64,000 nucleotides of DNA, taken from contig NZ_NMPZ01000013.1 in NCBI RefSeq assembly GCF_002224675.1, positions 1-64,000 on the forward strand, given 5' to 3'. This DNA is from Segatella copri. Its GTDB lineage: Bacteria > Bacteroidota > Bacteroidia > Bacteroidales > Bacteroidaceae. The notes below the pieces were generated by a model. That model was not told where the DNA came from, did no database searches, and saw only the letters and a program-made list of their open reading frames with translations. Below are positions 51,959 to 61,324 of the stretch, one piece after another. The stretch's first letter is position 1. The number at the start of each line of letters is the position of its first letter. The translations under genes were made by a program, and so were the position numbers.

Positions 51959-52046
51959 TCGGCTGAGGGGCGCCTTTCACCGGAAGAGCCGGCTGAAGTT
52001 CCTAAAAAAAGAGAACTTAATCCCCTCTGAAAAGATAAAAAATGAC

Positions 52047-52088
52047 AAAATAGCAGGTATTTTGAAAAATATCTGCTATTTTTTTTGT
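52047..52088 (+). terminator. degP terminator
   Basis: 16-bp stem (52047-52062 with 52067-52082, one G-T/mismatch, TGAA loop) followed by a run of T. Confidence 0.88.
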
Positions 52089-52106
52089 TTTTCCAAACAA
52101 AAAGTG

Positions 52107-52114
52107 TACTTTTG
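52107..52114 (+). promoter_or_regulatory. rpoD promoter -7 box
   Basis: TACTTTTG, 24 nt before the ATG. Confidence 0.75.
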
Positions 52115-52138
52115 CATCTACAAAATTAAATTGCTACC

Positions 52139-53002
52139 ATGAGACAACTGAAAATTTTAAAGTCTATAACGAATCGCGAAAGCGCATCGTTGGACAAATA
52201 TCTCCAAGAAATTGGACACGAGGAGCTCCTGACAACCGACCAGGAAGTGGAACTCGCTCAGCGCATAAGAAAAGGGGACAAGAGAGCCCTGGAGAGATTG
52301 ACCAAAGCCAACCTGAGATTCGTGGTATCTGTTGCCAAGCAATATCAGAATCAGGGACTCAGCTTACCTGATCTTATCAACGAAGGAAACGTTGGGCTTA
52401 TCAAAGCTGCAGAAAAATTTGATGAGACACGCGGCTTCAAGTTCATCTCGTATGCCGTTTGGTGGATCAGACAGAGTATTCTGCAGGCTATAGCTGAGCA
52501 GAGCAGACTGGTACGCCTCCCCCTCAACCAGGTGGGTAGCGTCAACAAGATAACAAGGGAACTCAACAAGTTCGAGCAGGAACACGAGCGCAAGCCGAGC
52601 GTGGATGAGATTGCCGAGCGTGTGGATTTGCCCGAAGACAAGATTGCAGACGCCATGAAGGCGAACTCACGCCACGTGAGCATGGATGCACCTATCGCCG
52701 ACGGCGAGGACAGCAGCATGATCGACTTCCTGTCTGGCGACTCATCCAATACCGACAGGGAACTCGCCATAGAATCGCTCAAGGCGGAGGTTAGCCGCAT
52801 ACTGAAGCTGCTCACCGACAAGGAACAGAAGGTGCTGAGAGCATTCTTCGGAATAGACGGCTCGCCGGAAATGACCCTGGATGAGATAGGTGAAAAGTAC
52901 AACCTGACGAGGGAGCGTGTAAGGCAGATCAAGGAGAAAGCCCTGCGCCGACTCAGACACAATACGAAGAATAAACTGCTGAAATCCTATCTGGGACAGT
53001 AA
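52139..53002 (+). CDS. rpoD: Primary sigma factor RpoD (sigma-70)
   Basis: 287 aa, the short Bacteroidota form: region 1.2 (~15-50), region 2 with [38 protein letters not shown] and the -10 recognition helix around [15 protein letters not shown], region 3 (~130-180), region 4 HTH ([24 protein letters not shown]). Region 1.1 and the non-conserved insert of E. coli sigma-70 are missing. Recognises the TTTG/TAnnTTTG promoters found across this window. The next gene starts 29 nt downstream. Confidence 0.96.
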   Translation: MRQLKILKSITNRESASLDKYLQEIGHEELLTTDQEVELAQRIRKGDKRALERLTKANLRFVVSVAKQYQNQGLSLPDLINEGNVGLIKAAEKFDETRGFKFISYAVWWIRQSILQAIAEQSRLVRLPLNQVGSVNKITRELNKFEQEHERKPSVDEIAERVDLPEDKIADAMKANSRHVSMDAPIADGEDSSMIDFLSGDSSNTDRELAIESLKAEVSRILKLLTDKEQKVLRAFFGIDGSPEMTLDEIGEKYNLTRERVRQIKEKALRRLRHNTKNKLLKSYLGQ

Positions 53003-53031
53003 GCGCAAAACATAAGTATAGAAAAGAATAA

Positions 53032-53661
53032 ATGAAAGTTTTAAAAATCGCATTAGCATTGGCTATCGCAGCCATCTCTTCATTCACGGCCCACGCCAAG
53101 AATGATCCGACAACTGCATATATGTTCGGTTTCGCATCGTCGTTCAGCGACTCTACGGTGTATATGACCAGCGTGCAGAGAGTTGATTCAGTATATCTGA
53201 CTCACAAGAAGCTCTTCCTGGACAACAGAGAGAACTACTCCCTGCAGCTGAAGGAATACCTGGAGTCGATCGGTGCACCCAAGCGAACCTGCATCGTGAT
53301 CTTCGACCGCAACTTCAAGAAGGCGGAGAAGAAATGGTCCAAGCTGCACGACCGTTACACCAAGCAGGCGAAGGCAAAGCGCCTGAAGAACGGCGAGAAG
53401 CCGAAGGACCTCCCTACTCCATGGCAGATGAAGAACATCGACGAGAGCAAGTTCATGTTCAAGGCGGTAGAGCCAAGCGACATGGAGGAGCCAAAGACCA
53501 AGGCTGAAAGAAAGGCTGAAAAGAAGGAGGCAAAGGCTCAACTGAAGCAGAAGAAAGCTGAAGTGAAGAGCCAGCTGAAGCAGAGAAAAGCCGAAGTGAA
53601 GCAGAAGAAGGCGGAACGGAAGCAGAAAAAGGCGGAAGCCAAGAAAAAAGCTGAAGCATAA
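53032..53661 (+). CDS. Secreted protein with Lys/Ala/Glu coiled-coil tail, unknown
   Basis: 209 aa. Signal peptide 1-22 (ALALAIAAISSFTAHA). Residues ~25-155 are a folded-looking domain (YMFGFASSFSDSTVYMTSVQRVDSVYL, CIVIFDRNFKKAEKKWSKL), then ~50 residues of repeated KAEVKxxLKQKKAE with no Cys, highly basic. No family recognised. Follows rpoD by 29 nt with no promoter, so probably co-transcribed. Confidence 0.7.
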   Translation: MKVLKIALALAIAAISSFTAHAKNDPTTAYMFGFASSFSDSTVYMTSVQRVDSVYLTHKKLFLDNRENYSLQLKEYLESIGAPKRTCIVIFDRNFKKAEKKWSKLHDRYTKQAKAKRLKNGEKPKDLPTPWQMKNIDESKFMFKAVEPSDMEEPKTKAERKAEKKEAKAQLKQKKAEVKSQLKQRKAEVKQKKAERKQKKAEAKKKAEA

Positions 53662-53777
53662 AGAAAAGAAGTTTTAAAAAAAATATTTAGTAGTTAATAC
53701 CTATATTAAAAATTATTTTTTAGGGCGTCAGCGGTTCTAGATTACCGCTGAATGTTAGTAGTTTAGTTCAGCCCCTA

Positions 53778-53829
53778 GGAAGTTGTGAAATCTCCAAGGG
53801 CAAAAGCCCCCGGAAGTTGTGAAACCTCC
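53778..53829 (+). repeat. Duplicated GGAAGTTGTGAAAYCTCC hairpin
   Basis: The 18-nt unit occurs at 53778 and 53812; the second copy forms the loop side of the terminator at 53802-53839. Confidence 0.5.
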
Positions 53830-53840
53830 GGGGGCTTTTT
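53802..53840. terminator. Terminator between the secreted protein and DPP-IV genes
   Basis: AAAAGCCCCCGGA (53802-53814) with TCCGGGGGCTTTT (53827-53839), T-tract on both sides. Confidence 0.9.
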
Positions 53841-53863
53841 TTATAGGAATAAACCTGATGTCT

Positions 53864-56053
53864 TTATTTCATTTTATCCTTAAACCAGTTGGTAATCTGG
53901 CGCAGGAGATGATTGCGGGTGTTACCTCCCGAAATGCCGTGATTGCGGTTGGTGTACCAAAGCTCCTTGAAATCCTTGTCTGCCTGAACCAATGCCTCTG
54001 AATACTCGAAGGTGTTCTGTGGATGAACATTGTCATCTGCCAGTCCATGGCAGATAAGCAAGGCTCCGTGCTGCTTGTCGGCACGCTCGATTGGGTTTAC
54101 CTTGTAGCCATCCTCGTTCTCCTGAGGAGTACGCATGTAACGCTCGGTATAGACCGTATCATAGAAGCGGTAGCAGGTAGGAGGCGCAACAGCCACACCA
54201 GCCTTGAACACAGGGCGGCCTTCGCTCATACTCATCAGGGTATTGAAACCACCATAGCTCCATCCCCAGATACCGATGTTGTCCTTATCCACGTATGGCA
54301 GACTGCCCATATAGAGAGCTGTCTCCACCTGATCCTTTGACTCCAGGTCGCCGAGACGCAGATAGGTACACTTCTCGAACTCAGCACCACGGGCACCGGT
54401 TCCACGGCCATCTACACAAGCCACGATGAATCCCTCCTGAGCCAGATAGTAATCGAAGGCTCCACCGGAACCCATGCTTCCCGTGCTCCAGGAATTGAGC
54501 ACCTGCTGGCTGCCCGGACCGGAATACTGGAAGAGGATGACCGGATACTTCTTGCTGGCGTCGAAATCTACCGGCTTCACCATCCATCCGTCGAGCTTCA
54601 CGCCCTCTGATGTAGTGAAGGTGAAGGTCTCGCGCTTGCCCCAGTTATACTGCTTGGTTTTCTCCAACAGCTTCTTGTTGTCCTCCAGGGTCTTGATCAC
54701 CTTACCCTTGTTGTTGCGTACGGTGTAAACGTATGGATGGCTGTAGCTGCTCCAGTTGTTCACGAAATAGCGGTAATCGCCTGAGAAGTAAGCCGAGTTG
54801 GAACCCTCCTCAGAAGTGAGTCGCTCCACCTTGCCGTTCTTGTGAGCCACATAAACCTGTCGGTCGTGTGCATTGAGCATGGCTGCCTGGAAATAGATGT
54901 CGCCGGTCTTCTCATCCATGCCGTAGATGGCGGTAACATCGTAGTTACCCTTCTCTACCTGGCGGATCAGCTTACCTTTCATATCATAGAGATAAAGGTG
55001 CATGTAGCCGTCGCGGTCGCTAGGGAGCAGGATGTTCTTCTTGCCCACGATACTGTTCTCCATCACCTCTTCCTTGATGAACTTAGGCACGCTTTCCTGG
55101 ATGATCTGCTTGCTCTTGCCGGTGAATGGATTCACGGAGTAGAGGCGCATATCGTCCTGGTGGCGGTTCATCGTATAGACGATGAGACTGTTGGCGTCTG
55201 GAGTGGTCTTGATACGAGGATAGTAGCCGTCTGCATCTACCGGAACATCCAGTGCGAGGGTCTTGCCCGTCTTCATATCGTAGCTCCAGAGGCTCACCTT
55301 GGAGTTGTCCTGTCCTGCCTTAGGATACTTGTAGGAATACTCTCCCGGATAATCGTGAAACTCGCTGCGGGTAGGCTTGGCGCCTTCGAAGAGCTGGAGC
55401 GAATAGGTCTTCACGTGGCTTTCGTCGAAACGGATCCAGCCGAGTGAGGTTCCGTCAGCATTCCAGGCGAAGGCACGGTTGAAGGCAAACTCCTCCTCAT
55501 ATACCCAGTCGGGAATACCATTGATCACTTCATTGAACTTTCCGTCCTTGGTAACCTGCACTTCCTTCTCGCCATCGGTTACGAAGATGTTGTTGTCCTT
55601 GACGAAGGCGATGTGGCGTGAATCCGGCGACCAGGTAGCCACCTGCTGGTTCTCGCCCTCAGAAAGCTTCTTGATGGTCTTGCGGGCAATATCATAGATG
55701 AAGTACTCAGCCTTGAACGAACGGCGATACACCGCCTTGCTCTTGGTAAAGACGAGCATCTTCTTGCCATCCGGGCTCATCACGTAGCCCTCTACCGACT
55801 TCATCGGAGCCTTGGCAGCCTCAACGTCGAAGAGCACAGCCACCTGCTTGCCAGTCTTGAAAGAATAACTTACTACCTGCTTGCCATCAGAACTGATGGA
55901 AGCATAGAGATCGGTACCCTCAATAGGGTTGATTCCTGTAACGTATGAGGCAGAGAATGCACCTGAAGTAATCGACTTCAAATCGAGCTTCTCAGCTGCC
56001 TGCATTACTGATGCCATCATCATCGTTGCAACAAAAATTGAAAATCTTTTCAT
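53864..56053 (-). CDS. Dipeptidyl peptidase IV family (S9B) enzyme
   Basis: 729 aa, secreted. Signal peptide 1-20 (FVATMMMASVMQAA). Beta-propeller N-terminal two thirds with DWVYEEEF, the double-Glu that anchors the free N-terminus of substrates. Catalytic triad S599 (GWSYGG), D673 (GLADDNVH), H705 (NRNHGI) in the alpha/beta hydrolase domain. Cleaves X-Pro/X-Ala dipeptides. Start at MKRFSIF, 12 codons inside the longest frame, because the signal peptide begins there. Lies downstream of gldB-like with triplicated sequence between. Confidence 0.92.
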   Translation of the reverse strand: MKRFSIFVATMMMASVMQAAEKLDLKSITSGAFSASYVTGINPIEGTDLYASISSDGKQVVSYSFKTGKQVAVLFDVEAAKAPMKSVEGYVMSPDGKKMLVFTKSKAVYRRSFKAEYFIYDIARKTIKKLSEGENQQVATWSPDSRHIAFVKDNNIFVTDGEKEVQVTKDGKFNEVINGIPDWVYEEEFAFNRAFAWNADGTSLGWIRFDESHVKTYSLQLFEGAKPTRSEFHDYPGEYSYKYPKAGQDNSKVSLWSYDMKTGKTLALDVPVDADGYYPRIKTTPDANSLIVYTMNRHQDDMRLYSVNPFTGKSKQIIQESVPKFIKEEVMENSIVGKKNILLPSDRDGYMHLYLYDMKGKLIRQVEKGNYDVTAIYGMDEKTGDIYFQAAMLNAHDRQVYVAHKNGKVERLTSEEGSNSAYFSGDYRYFVNNWSSYSHPYVYTVRNNKGKVIKTLEDNKKLLEKTKQYNWGKRETFTFTTSEGVKLDGWMVKPVDFDASKKYPVILFQYSGPGSQQVLNSWSTGSMGSGGAFDYYLAQEGFIVACVDGRGTGARGAEFEKCTYLRLGDLESKDQVETALYMGSLPYVDKDNIGIWGWSYGGFNTLMSMSEGRPVFKAGVAVAPPTCYRFYDTVYTERYMRTPQENEDGYKVNPIERADKQHGALLICHGLADDNVHPQNTFEYSEALVQADKDFKELWYTNRNHGISGGNTRNHLLRQITNWFKDKMK

Positions 56054-56134
56054 GTATTGTATTGAATGCTTTTGTTTTTCCTGCTTCATCCAGCAGCTGA
56101 CTAATCCTTATCCAATTAGTCCTTATCCTGCTGA

Positions 56135-56953
56135 TTAGTCCTTATGCAGCGCTTCGATAGGCGAATAATCCTCGTCTTCCAGCAGTTCCTTGACTGTGAT
56201 TTTCGGATTACGCTTCACATAAGCCTGGATGGTCTTCACATACTTGGTGTCCAGGATATCCTTGCCCAGCGCCTTGTTCACGGTCCACATGATCTTGCCC
56301 ATGTGCAGGTCGCGGTCCAGCTGCGGACGGGTATCGAAATCCTTCATCGGATAGATGCTCAGCAGATAGAAGGTGAGGCAGTCGGGCACGATATACTCGC
56401 GCTGCATGGTAGCACGCTGCTGGGCTGTATAGAATTTCTTGTAGAGCGGATATTCCGGACCCAGATACTTATCCAGTGAAATACCTACCGATTGTTCACC
56501 TACCACGATGCTCTGGTCGAGCGCGCCGATCTGGGCATAGAAGTATGGCTGCTGAAGCTCAGGCAGCCAGTCGTGCAGACGACCGAACGACTTCTTCAGC
56601 TGCTCGTTGATGTCGTCCATGTTCGCATACATGGCCTCAGCATCTGCGATAAGCGACTGGAGGGTGGAATCCTGATAGAACATCAGGAAACGGTTGCTGA
56701 TATTGGCGTCGGTAATGGTGCCAAGCTGCAGCATCTTCTCTATCAGTGTTCGGGTTTCTATCGGATAGTCGGTATTCATCTGCTGAAGGGCAGAGAAATC
56801 ACCGGTGGTAAGGTATCTGCTTTGCAGACGGTCGTAGCGCTGCACCGTTAAAGGGACAGCGTCAGCCTCCTCGTTCGGCTTGAACTTGAACTCGCAGGCC
56901 GAACAGAGCATAATAAATGCTAATATGACGATATAATCAAATATTCTTTTCAC
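56135..56953 (-). CDS. GldB-like lipoprotein
   Basis: 272 aa. Lipoprotein signal peptide ending at C20 (MLCSAC). The core with ALDQSIVVGEQSVGISLDKYLGPEYPLY, and the M/H residues DLHMGKIMW, matches the gliding motility GldB family as I know it. GldB is needed for gliding in Flavobacteria, but homologues occur in non-gliding Bacteroidales, where the role is unknown. Own promoter at 56983. The 3' end carries the repeats at 56100-56146. Confidence 0.65.
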   Translation of the reverse strand: MKRIFDYIVILAFIMLCSACEFKFKPNEEADAVPLTVQRYDRLQSRYLTTGDFSALQQMNTDYPIETRTLIEKMLQLGTITDANISNRFLMFYQDSTLQSLIADAEAMYANMDDINEQLKKSFGRLHDWLPELQQPYFYAQIGALDQSIVVGEQSVGISLDKYLGPEYPLYKKFYTAQQRATMQREYIVPDCLTFYLLSIYPMKDFDTRPQLDRDLHMGKIMWTVNKALGKDILDTKYVKTIQAYVKRNPKITVKELLEDEDYSPIEALHKD

Positions 56954-56982
56954 GTAATTTTAAAGTCTTCTGGTTACGACTG

Positions 56983-56990
56983 CAAAAATA
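56983..56990 (-). promoter_or_regulatory. gldB-like promoter -7 box
   Basis: TATTTTTG on the minus strand, 29 nt before the ATG. Confidence 0.7.
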
Positions 56991-57041
56991 CTAAAAAATA
57001 TTTAAATTACCAAGCAAAATCTCAAAAAAATAATAAAAAAC

Positions 57042-57086
57042 AGCCAATAGCGAGCAAAATGCTAACACTTTTACTCACTATTGGCT
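57042..57086 (-). terminator. Terminator after the GT2 gene
   Basis: Minus-strand AGCCAATAGTGAG (57086-57074) with CTCGCTATTGGCT (57054-57042), followed by GTTTTTTA. Confidence 0.82.
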
Positions 57087-57137
57087 ATCTGTGCAATATT
57101 CTGTCGTTTATTGAGGAGTCAAGGAGTTAGCTCCCTA

Positions 57138-58163
57138 CTATCGAATCGTGCAGTCCGAAAAGAGTTTCTTGCCCCTGGCGTAATACTGCCAAAGGATGGA
57201 GCAATCGAAAACCTGCGGTATCTTTTCCTCCACTCTATTCTCCTGAATCTTCTTGCGATCTTCATCGAAATCGTGCTTCCATGCCTGGAAAGCCCTGTGT
57301 GCCTTGAAGATTGCCTTGAAGTCGCCCAGGTTGCGTTTCAGGATCAACATCTCGAAAGCAGCCAAATAATCCAGGAACCATCTCACTCTCATAACATGAG
57401 ATAATTCTTTATCGCTCAGATTTTTATAGAGCATCGTTAGATTGTTCCTGAAATTCAGGAAAGTCTTCATCGGATTGCTCTTCGGTAAGGTTCCACCACC
57501 CACGTGATAGACTTCACTCTCCGGAATGCAGTAGATTTTCCTGCCCATCAGGCGCAATCTCCAGCAAAGGTCTATTTCCTCGTTATGGGCAAAGAAGCGG
57601 CCATCCAGTCCGCCTGCCTCCCAGTAATCCCTGGCACGGATCATCATGCAGGCACCCGTAGCCCAGAGCACCTCCTGCTGGTAATCATACTGCCCGTTGT
57701 CGCGTTCCACGGTCTCGAAGATGCGGCCGCGGCAGAACGGATAGCCGAACTTGTCGAGGAAACCGCCGCAGGCTCCCGCATACTCAAACATATCCTTGTC
57801 GTATTCCGCCAGGAGCTTAGGCTGGCAGGCTGCCACTTGGGGATGGGAATCCATGAACTCGATGAGCGGAGTGAGCCAGTGATGAGCCACCTCCACATCG
57901 CTGTTCAGGAGAACATAATACTCTGCCTCTATCTGCTCCAGCGCACGGTTGTAGCCCTCGGCAAAGCCGAAGTTCTGCTCCAGCACGATGGTCTTGACAT
58001 GGGGAAACTGAGTCTCCAGAAGAAGCATTGACTGGTCTGACGAATTGTTGTCAGCCACCCATATCTCAGCATCCTGCCGTGAATATTCCACGACATTAGG
58101 CAGATACTTGGCAAGCATCTTCTGCCCATTCCAGTTTAATATTACGATTGCAACTTTAGCCAT
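57138..58163 (-). CDS. Family 2 glycosyltransferase
   Basis: 341 aa GT-A enzyme. N-terminal VAIVILNWNGQ, NNSSDQS, NFGFAEGYNRAL, acidic NSDVEV (~87-92) and GGLDGRFFAHNEEIDLCWRL are the rhamnosyl/galactofuranosyl-transferase-like signature. A C-terminal amphipathic stretch (LILKRNLGDFKAIFKAHRAF) may contact the membrane. The sugar is unknown. It lies 3 nt after the radical SAM gene, last in a three-gene unit (mtaB, radical SAM, GT2). Confidence 0.9.
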   Translation of the reverse strand: MAKVAIVILNWNGQKMLAKYLPNVVEYSRQDAEIWVADNNSSDQSMLLLETQFPHVKTIVLEQNFGFAEGYNRALEQIEAEYYVLLNSDVEVAHHWLTPLIEFMDSHPQVAACQPKLLAEYDKDMFEYAGACGGFLDKFGYPFCRGRIFETVERDNGQYDYQQEVLWATGACMMIRARDYWEAGGLDGRFFAHNEEIDLCWRLRLMGRKIYCIPESEVYHVGGGTLPKSNPMKTFLNFRNNLTMLYKNLSDKELSHVMRVRWFLDYLAAFEMLILKRNLGDFKAIFKAHRAFQAWKHDFDEDRKKIQENRVEEKIPQVFDCSILWQYYARGKKLFSDCTIR

Positions 58164-58166
58164 ATT

Positions 58167-59051
58167 TTACTGTAAACTCTTTAACTTATTATTCAGGAGA
58201 TTGGTAAACTCATAGTTCTTGAGTCCCCATTTCGGTGCGACAAGCAGTTCCTTAGGCGACTGGCTGACGAACCGCTCCAGCACCAGGTCCTTTCTCAAGA
58301 GCCGGATGTATTTTACGATGACATCGATGTATTCCTCCACCGTATAGACGTGGAAGGGATGCTCTGCATACTCCTGCGCCAGGCGGGTTCCCTTGATGAT
58401 CTGCATCTGGTGAATCTTCAGAATGTCGATGGGAAGAGAAGAGATGATGGGCGCCTGACGGAGACTCTCTGCCGCATCCTCACCCGGCAAGCCGATGATG
58501 ATGTGGGCACCCGTGAGGATTCCCCTGGCGTGGGTTCGCTCCACCGCATCCCGGCAGCAGGCAAAATCATGACCGCGGTTGATGCGCTTCAGGGTCTCAT
58601 CATTGGCACTCTCAATGCCATACTCCACCAGTACGAAGGTGCGCCGGTTCAACGCCTCGAGATAATCCAGCAATTCATCGCTCACGCAATCAGGACGGGT
58701 TCCTATCACGATTCCTACCACATCCTCTACCTGCAGCGCCTCCTCGTACATCTGACGGAGAAGTTCCACTTTGGCGTAGGTATTGGTATAAGCCTGGAAA
58801 TAAGCCAGATACTTCATGTCCGGATACTTCCTGCTGAAGAAGGCCTTGCCCTCCTCCAACTGCTCTGTAATCGACTTCCTGCGGTCGCAATAGCTGGGAT
58901 TGAACGTACGGTTGTCGCAGTACGTGCATCCTCCGCTCGAGATTCTTCCATCCCGGTTAGGACAGGAGAATCCTGCATCTATCGAAATTTTCTGAACCCG
59001 GAAGTCAGGAAACCGCTTCCGGATCCAGGAGCCAAAATCATTGTAGTACAT
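58167..59051 (-). CDS. TIGR01212-type radical SAM protein (YhcC-like)
   Basis: 294 aa. Iron-sulfur motif C30-x11-C42-x2-C45 (SCPNRDGRISSGGCTYC), the wider spacing typical of the TIGR01212 group. GIVIGTRPDCVSDELLDYL, EYGIESANDETLKRINRGHD and HIIIGLPGED are conserved elements. Function unknown (E. coli YhcC is uncharacterised). Middle gene of the mtaB unit, 53 nt after mtaB. Confidence 0.88.
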   Translation of the reverse strand: MYYNDFGSWIRKRFPDFRVQKISIDAGFSCPNRDGRISSGGCTYCDNRTFNPSYCDRRKSITEQLEEGKAFFSRKYPDMKYLAYFQAYTNTYAKVELLRQMYEEALQVEDVVGIVIGTRPDCVSDELLDYLEALNRRTFVLVEYGIESANDETLKRINRGHDFACCRDAVERTHARGILTGAHIIIGLPGEDAAESLRQAPIISSLPIDILKIHQMQIIKGTRLAQEYAEHPFHVYTVEEYIDVIVKYIRLLRKDLVLERFVSQSPKELLVAPKWGLKNYEFTNLLNNKLKSLQ

Positions 59052-59104
59052 TGAACTTTGAGGTTTGAACTTTGAACTTTATGATCAGCCTTTACTTTGA
59101 GCTA

Positions 59105-60490
59105 TCAAATCAATTCTGCCTTCAATGCCGTCTTGTCGTGATTGAAACCACCCAGACGAACCTTGATGAGCTGATTGTCGTATTCCTCCTTGGCGAGAGC
59201 TGGCGAAAGTTCCACACGAACATAGTTCTTAGTGAAACCATGCATTGCCTTGCCTCTTGGCGCCTTCTCGAAGAGCACCTCAGCCTCGGTACCGATGTAC
59301 TGGGCATAGAACTCCTGAGTCTTCTGGTCGCTCAACTCAAGGAGACGCTTGGAGCGCAGCTTCTTCTCCTTCTCATCTACCACGTATGGAATCTTCAAGG
59401 CTGCTGTTCCAGGACGCTCGGAGTATGGGAACACGTGGAGCTGCGTAACAGGCAGGCTCTTCAGGAACTCATAGCACTCCTCGAAGCACTCCGGAGTTTC
59501 ACCACGACAGCCCACCATCACATCTACGCCGATAAACGCATCAGGCATCTTCTCCTTGATCAGGTTCACCTTGTGGGCGAAGAGCGCCTTGTCGTAACGG
59601 CGGTGCATCAGCTTAAGCACCTCATCGCTTCCGCTCTGCAGCGGAATATGGAAGTGAGGCATGAAGGCACGGCTCTCGGCACAGTAGGCGATGAGGTCAT
59701 CATCGCAGAGATCCGGCTCCAGACTGGAGATACGGTAACGCTTGATGCCTTCCACCTGGTCCATCGCCTTCACAAGGTCGAGGAACCGCTCATGGGTGGT
59801 CTGTCCGAAGTCACCGATGTTCACACCAGTAATCACGATTTCCTTGCCGCCCTCAGCTGCCGCCTGCTCGCACTGAGCCACGAGCGACTCGATGCTTGGG
59901 TTGCGGGAATTGCCACGGGCGAAAGGAATGGTGCAATAGGTGCAGTAGTAGTTGCAACCATCCTGCACCTTCAGGAAGTAGCGGGTACGATTACCACGGG
60001 AGCATGAAGGCTGGAAGGTCTTGATCTCCTTGGTCTTCACGCTGTGGTGCTGATGAAGCGCGGAATCAGAAGACTCCAGGTTCTCGCCGGTGACAGGAAG
60101 TCCGTTTTCTACGGCAAACTTCTTGGCCCATGCATCGCTGAGATACTGAATCAAGTGGGCCTTCTCGTTGGCGCCCAACACCAGGTCAACACCCTCAATC
60201 TTGCTCACGTTCTCCGACTCCAGCTGCGCGTAGCAACCGGTGACGATGACGAAGGCACCAGGATTCTGTCGCACCATGCGATGGATAGCCTGACGGCACT
60301 TATGATCGGCAACTTCAGTCACCGAGCAAGTATTGATGAGACAAATGTCTGCTTTCTCCCCCTTCTGTGCCGTAATGACGCCCATATCTTCGAGCATCTT
60401 GCCGAAAGTGGAGGTTTCCGAGAAATTGAGTTTGCAGCCCAGCGTATAGTAGGCTGCCTTTTTGCCTTGGAAGGCACTTGAATCTATCAT
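59105..60490 (-). CDS. mtaB: tRNA t6A37 methylthiotransferase MtaB
   Basis: 461 aa, converts t6A37 to ms2t6A37. UPF0004 domain with [4Fe-4S] ligands C19, C55, C86; radical SAM cluster C178, C182, C185 (GCNYYCTYC), C-terminal TRAM domain (~400-461). Start at MIDSSAFQ; a longer frame to 60541 has no clear SD. Lies beside the palindromic element at 60553. Confidence 0.9.
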   Translation of the reverse strand: MIDSSAFQGKKAAYYTLGCKLNFSETSTFGKMLEDMGVITAQKGEKADICLINTCSVTEVADHKCRQAIHRMVRQNPGAFVIVTGCYAQLESENVSKIEGVDLVLGANEKAHLIQYLSDAWAKKFAVENGLPVTGENLESSDSALHQHHSVKTKEIKTFQPSCSRGNRTRYFLKVQDGCNYYCTYCTIPFARGNSRNPSIESLVAQCEQAAAEGGKEIVITGVNIGDFGQTTHERFLDLVKAMDQVEGIKRYRISSLEPDLCDDDLIAYCAESRAFMPHFHIPLQSGSDEVLKLMHRRYDKALFAHKVNLIKEKMPDAFIGVDVMVGCRGETPECFEECYEFLKSLPVTQLHVFPYSERPGTAALKIPYVVDEKEKKLRSKRLLELSDQKTQEFYAQYIGTEAEVLFEKAPRGKAMHGFTKNYVRVELSPALAKEEYDNQLIKVRLGGFNHDKTALKAELI

Positions 60491-60552
60491 ATATTTATCT
60501 TTTTCTAATATTTCTAAAAGGTAACCGAACTGAACTTTCACAAGTAAGCGCC

Positions 60553-60754
60553 ATACGCCCTGAAAGGGCAGAAGCTCCTAGCCCAGGGCAGCGCCCTGGG
60601 TAATTACGGACGCAAACCTGTCGCCCTGTAAGGGCAAAAGCTTTCAAATATCAGACAATTAACAAAGCTTTTGCCCTTACAGGGCGCCTCGCAAATTGCT
60701 ATTATACCCAGGGCGTTGCCCTGGGCTAGGAGCTTTTGGGCCTTCAGCCCGTAC
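60553..60754. repeat. 200-bp palindromic element, copy 1
   Basis: Nested inverted repeats: GCCCTGAAAGGGC, CCCAGGGCAGCGCCCTGGG, a central arm pair GCCCTGTAAGGGCAAAAGCT with AGCTTTTGCCCTTACAGGGC, then the mirror modules. No ORF. REP-like; a related copy is at 62698. Confidence 0.85.
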
Positions 60755-60818
60755 TTAAACCACAGGCGAAAGTTCAGCAACCTAAAAAATGAAACATAGT
60801 CTCTATAAAACGAAAAAG

Positions 60819-60840
60819 CCGCTAGACCGAAGTCCAGCGG
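60819..60840 (-). terminator. Terminator of the small lipoprotein gene
   Basis: Minus-strand CCGCTGGAC-TTCG-GTCTAGCGG, then CTTTTTCG; about 37 nt after the stop at 60878. Confidence 0.82.
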
Positions 60841-60877
60841 TTGTTTCTCTCATTTTTCGTTCGCAAGTAATTCTAAA

Positions 60878-61051
60878 TTACTTAACTGAATCTGTAGCAG
60901 CAGCAGCTGTATCAACAGCAACTGAATCAGCAGCTGAATCAACTACAGCTGTGTCAGAATCAGCAGTAGCTGCTGTCTGAGCTGTTTTGTTACCACATGA
61001 TGCGAAAGAGATAGCTGCGATAGCTACGAACATAAAAACTAATTTCTTCAT
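60878..61051 (-). CDS. 57-aa Ala-rich lipoprotein
   Basis: Lipoprotein signal peptide with C19 (ISFASC), followed by a mature part of ~38 aa rich in Ala, Thr, Asp, Val, Ser (TADSDTAVVDSAADSVAVDT). No fold recognised; low-complexity and acidic. Coding support: promoter -7 box at 61104, a terminator just after, and a clear signal peptide. Small Ala/Asp-rich lipoproteins of this type are frequent in Bacteroidales and uncharacterised. Confidence 0.8.
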   Translation of the reverse strand: MKKLVFMFVAIAAISFASCGNKTAQTAATADSDTAVVDSAADSVAVDTAAAATDSVK

Positions 61052-61103
61052 TTTCTTTGCTTTTTAAATCTGTAAAACAATCATTCGTTTATTAAAACTG
61101 ATG

Positions 61104-61111
61104 CAAAGGTA
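61104..61111 (-). promoter_or_regulatory. Small lipoprotein promoter -7 box
   Basis: TACCTTTG on the minus strand, 52 nt before the ATG at 61051. Confidence 0.7.
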
Positions 61112-61324
61112 AGCATTTTTTTGATACGGCGAACTTTTTTTGTGTTTTTTTTTAGGGGCATTTTGTAACAAAATCACAATCTACTGATATTCAACTATTT
61201 ACAAAGTGCTAACGAAAGTTAAAGTTTTTAGTGTGTCCGAAAACAGCCCGATTTTAACACTTTTCGGTGTTTTTTAGCGTAACAAAGGTGCGCGCCAACA
61301 CCCCGGCTGAGCCGAGCTATATAC

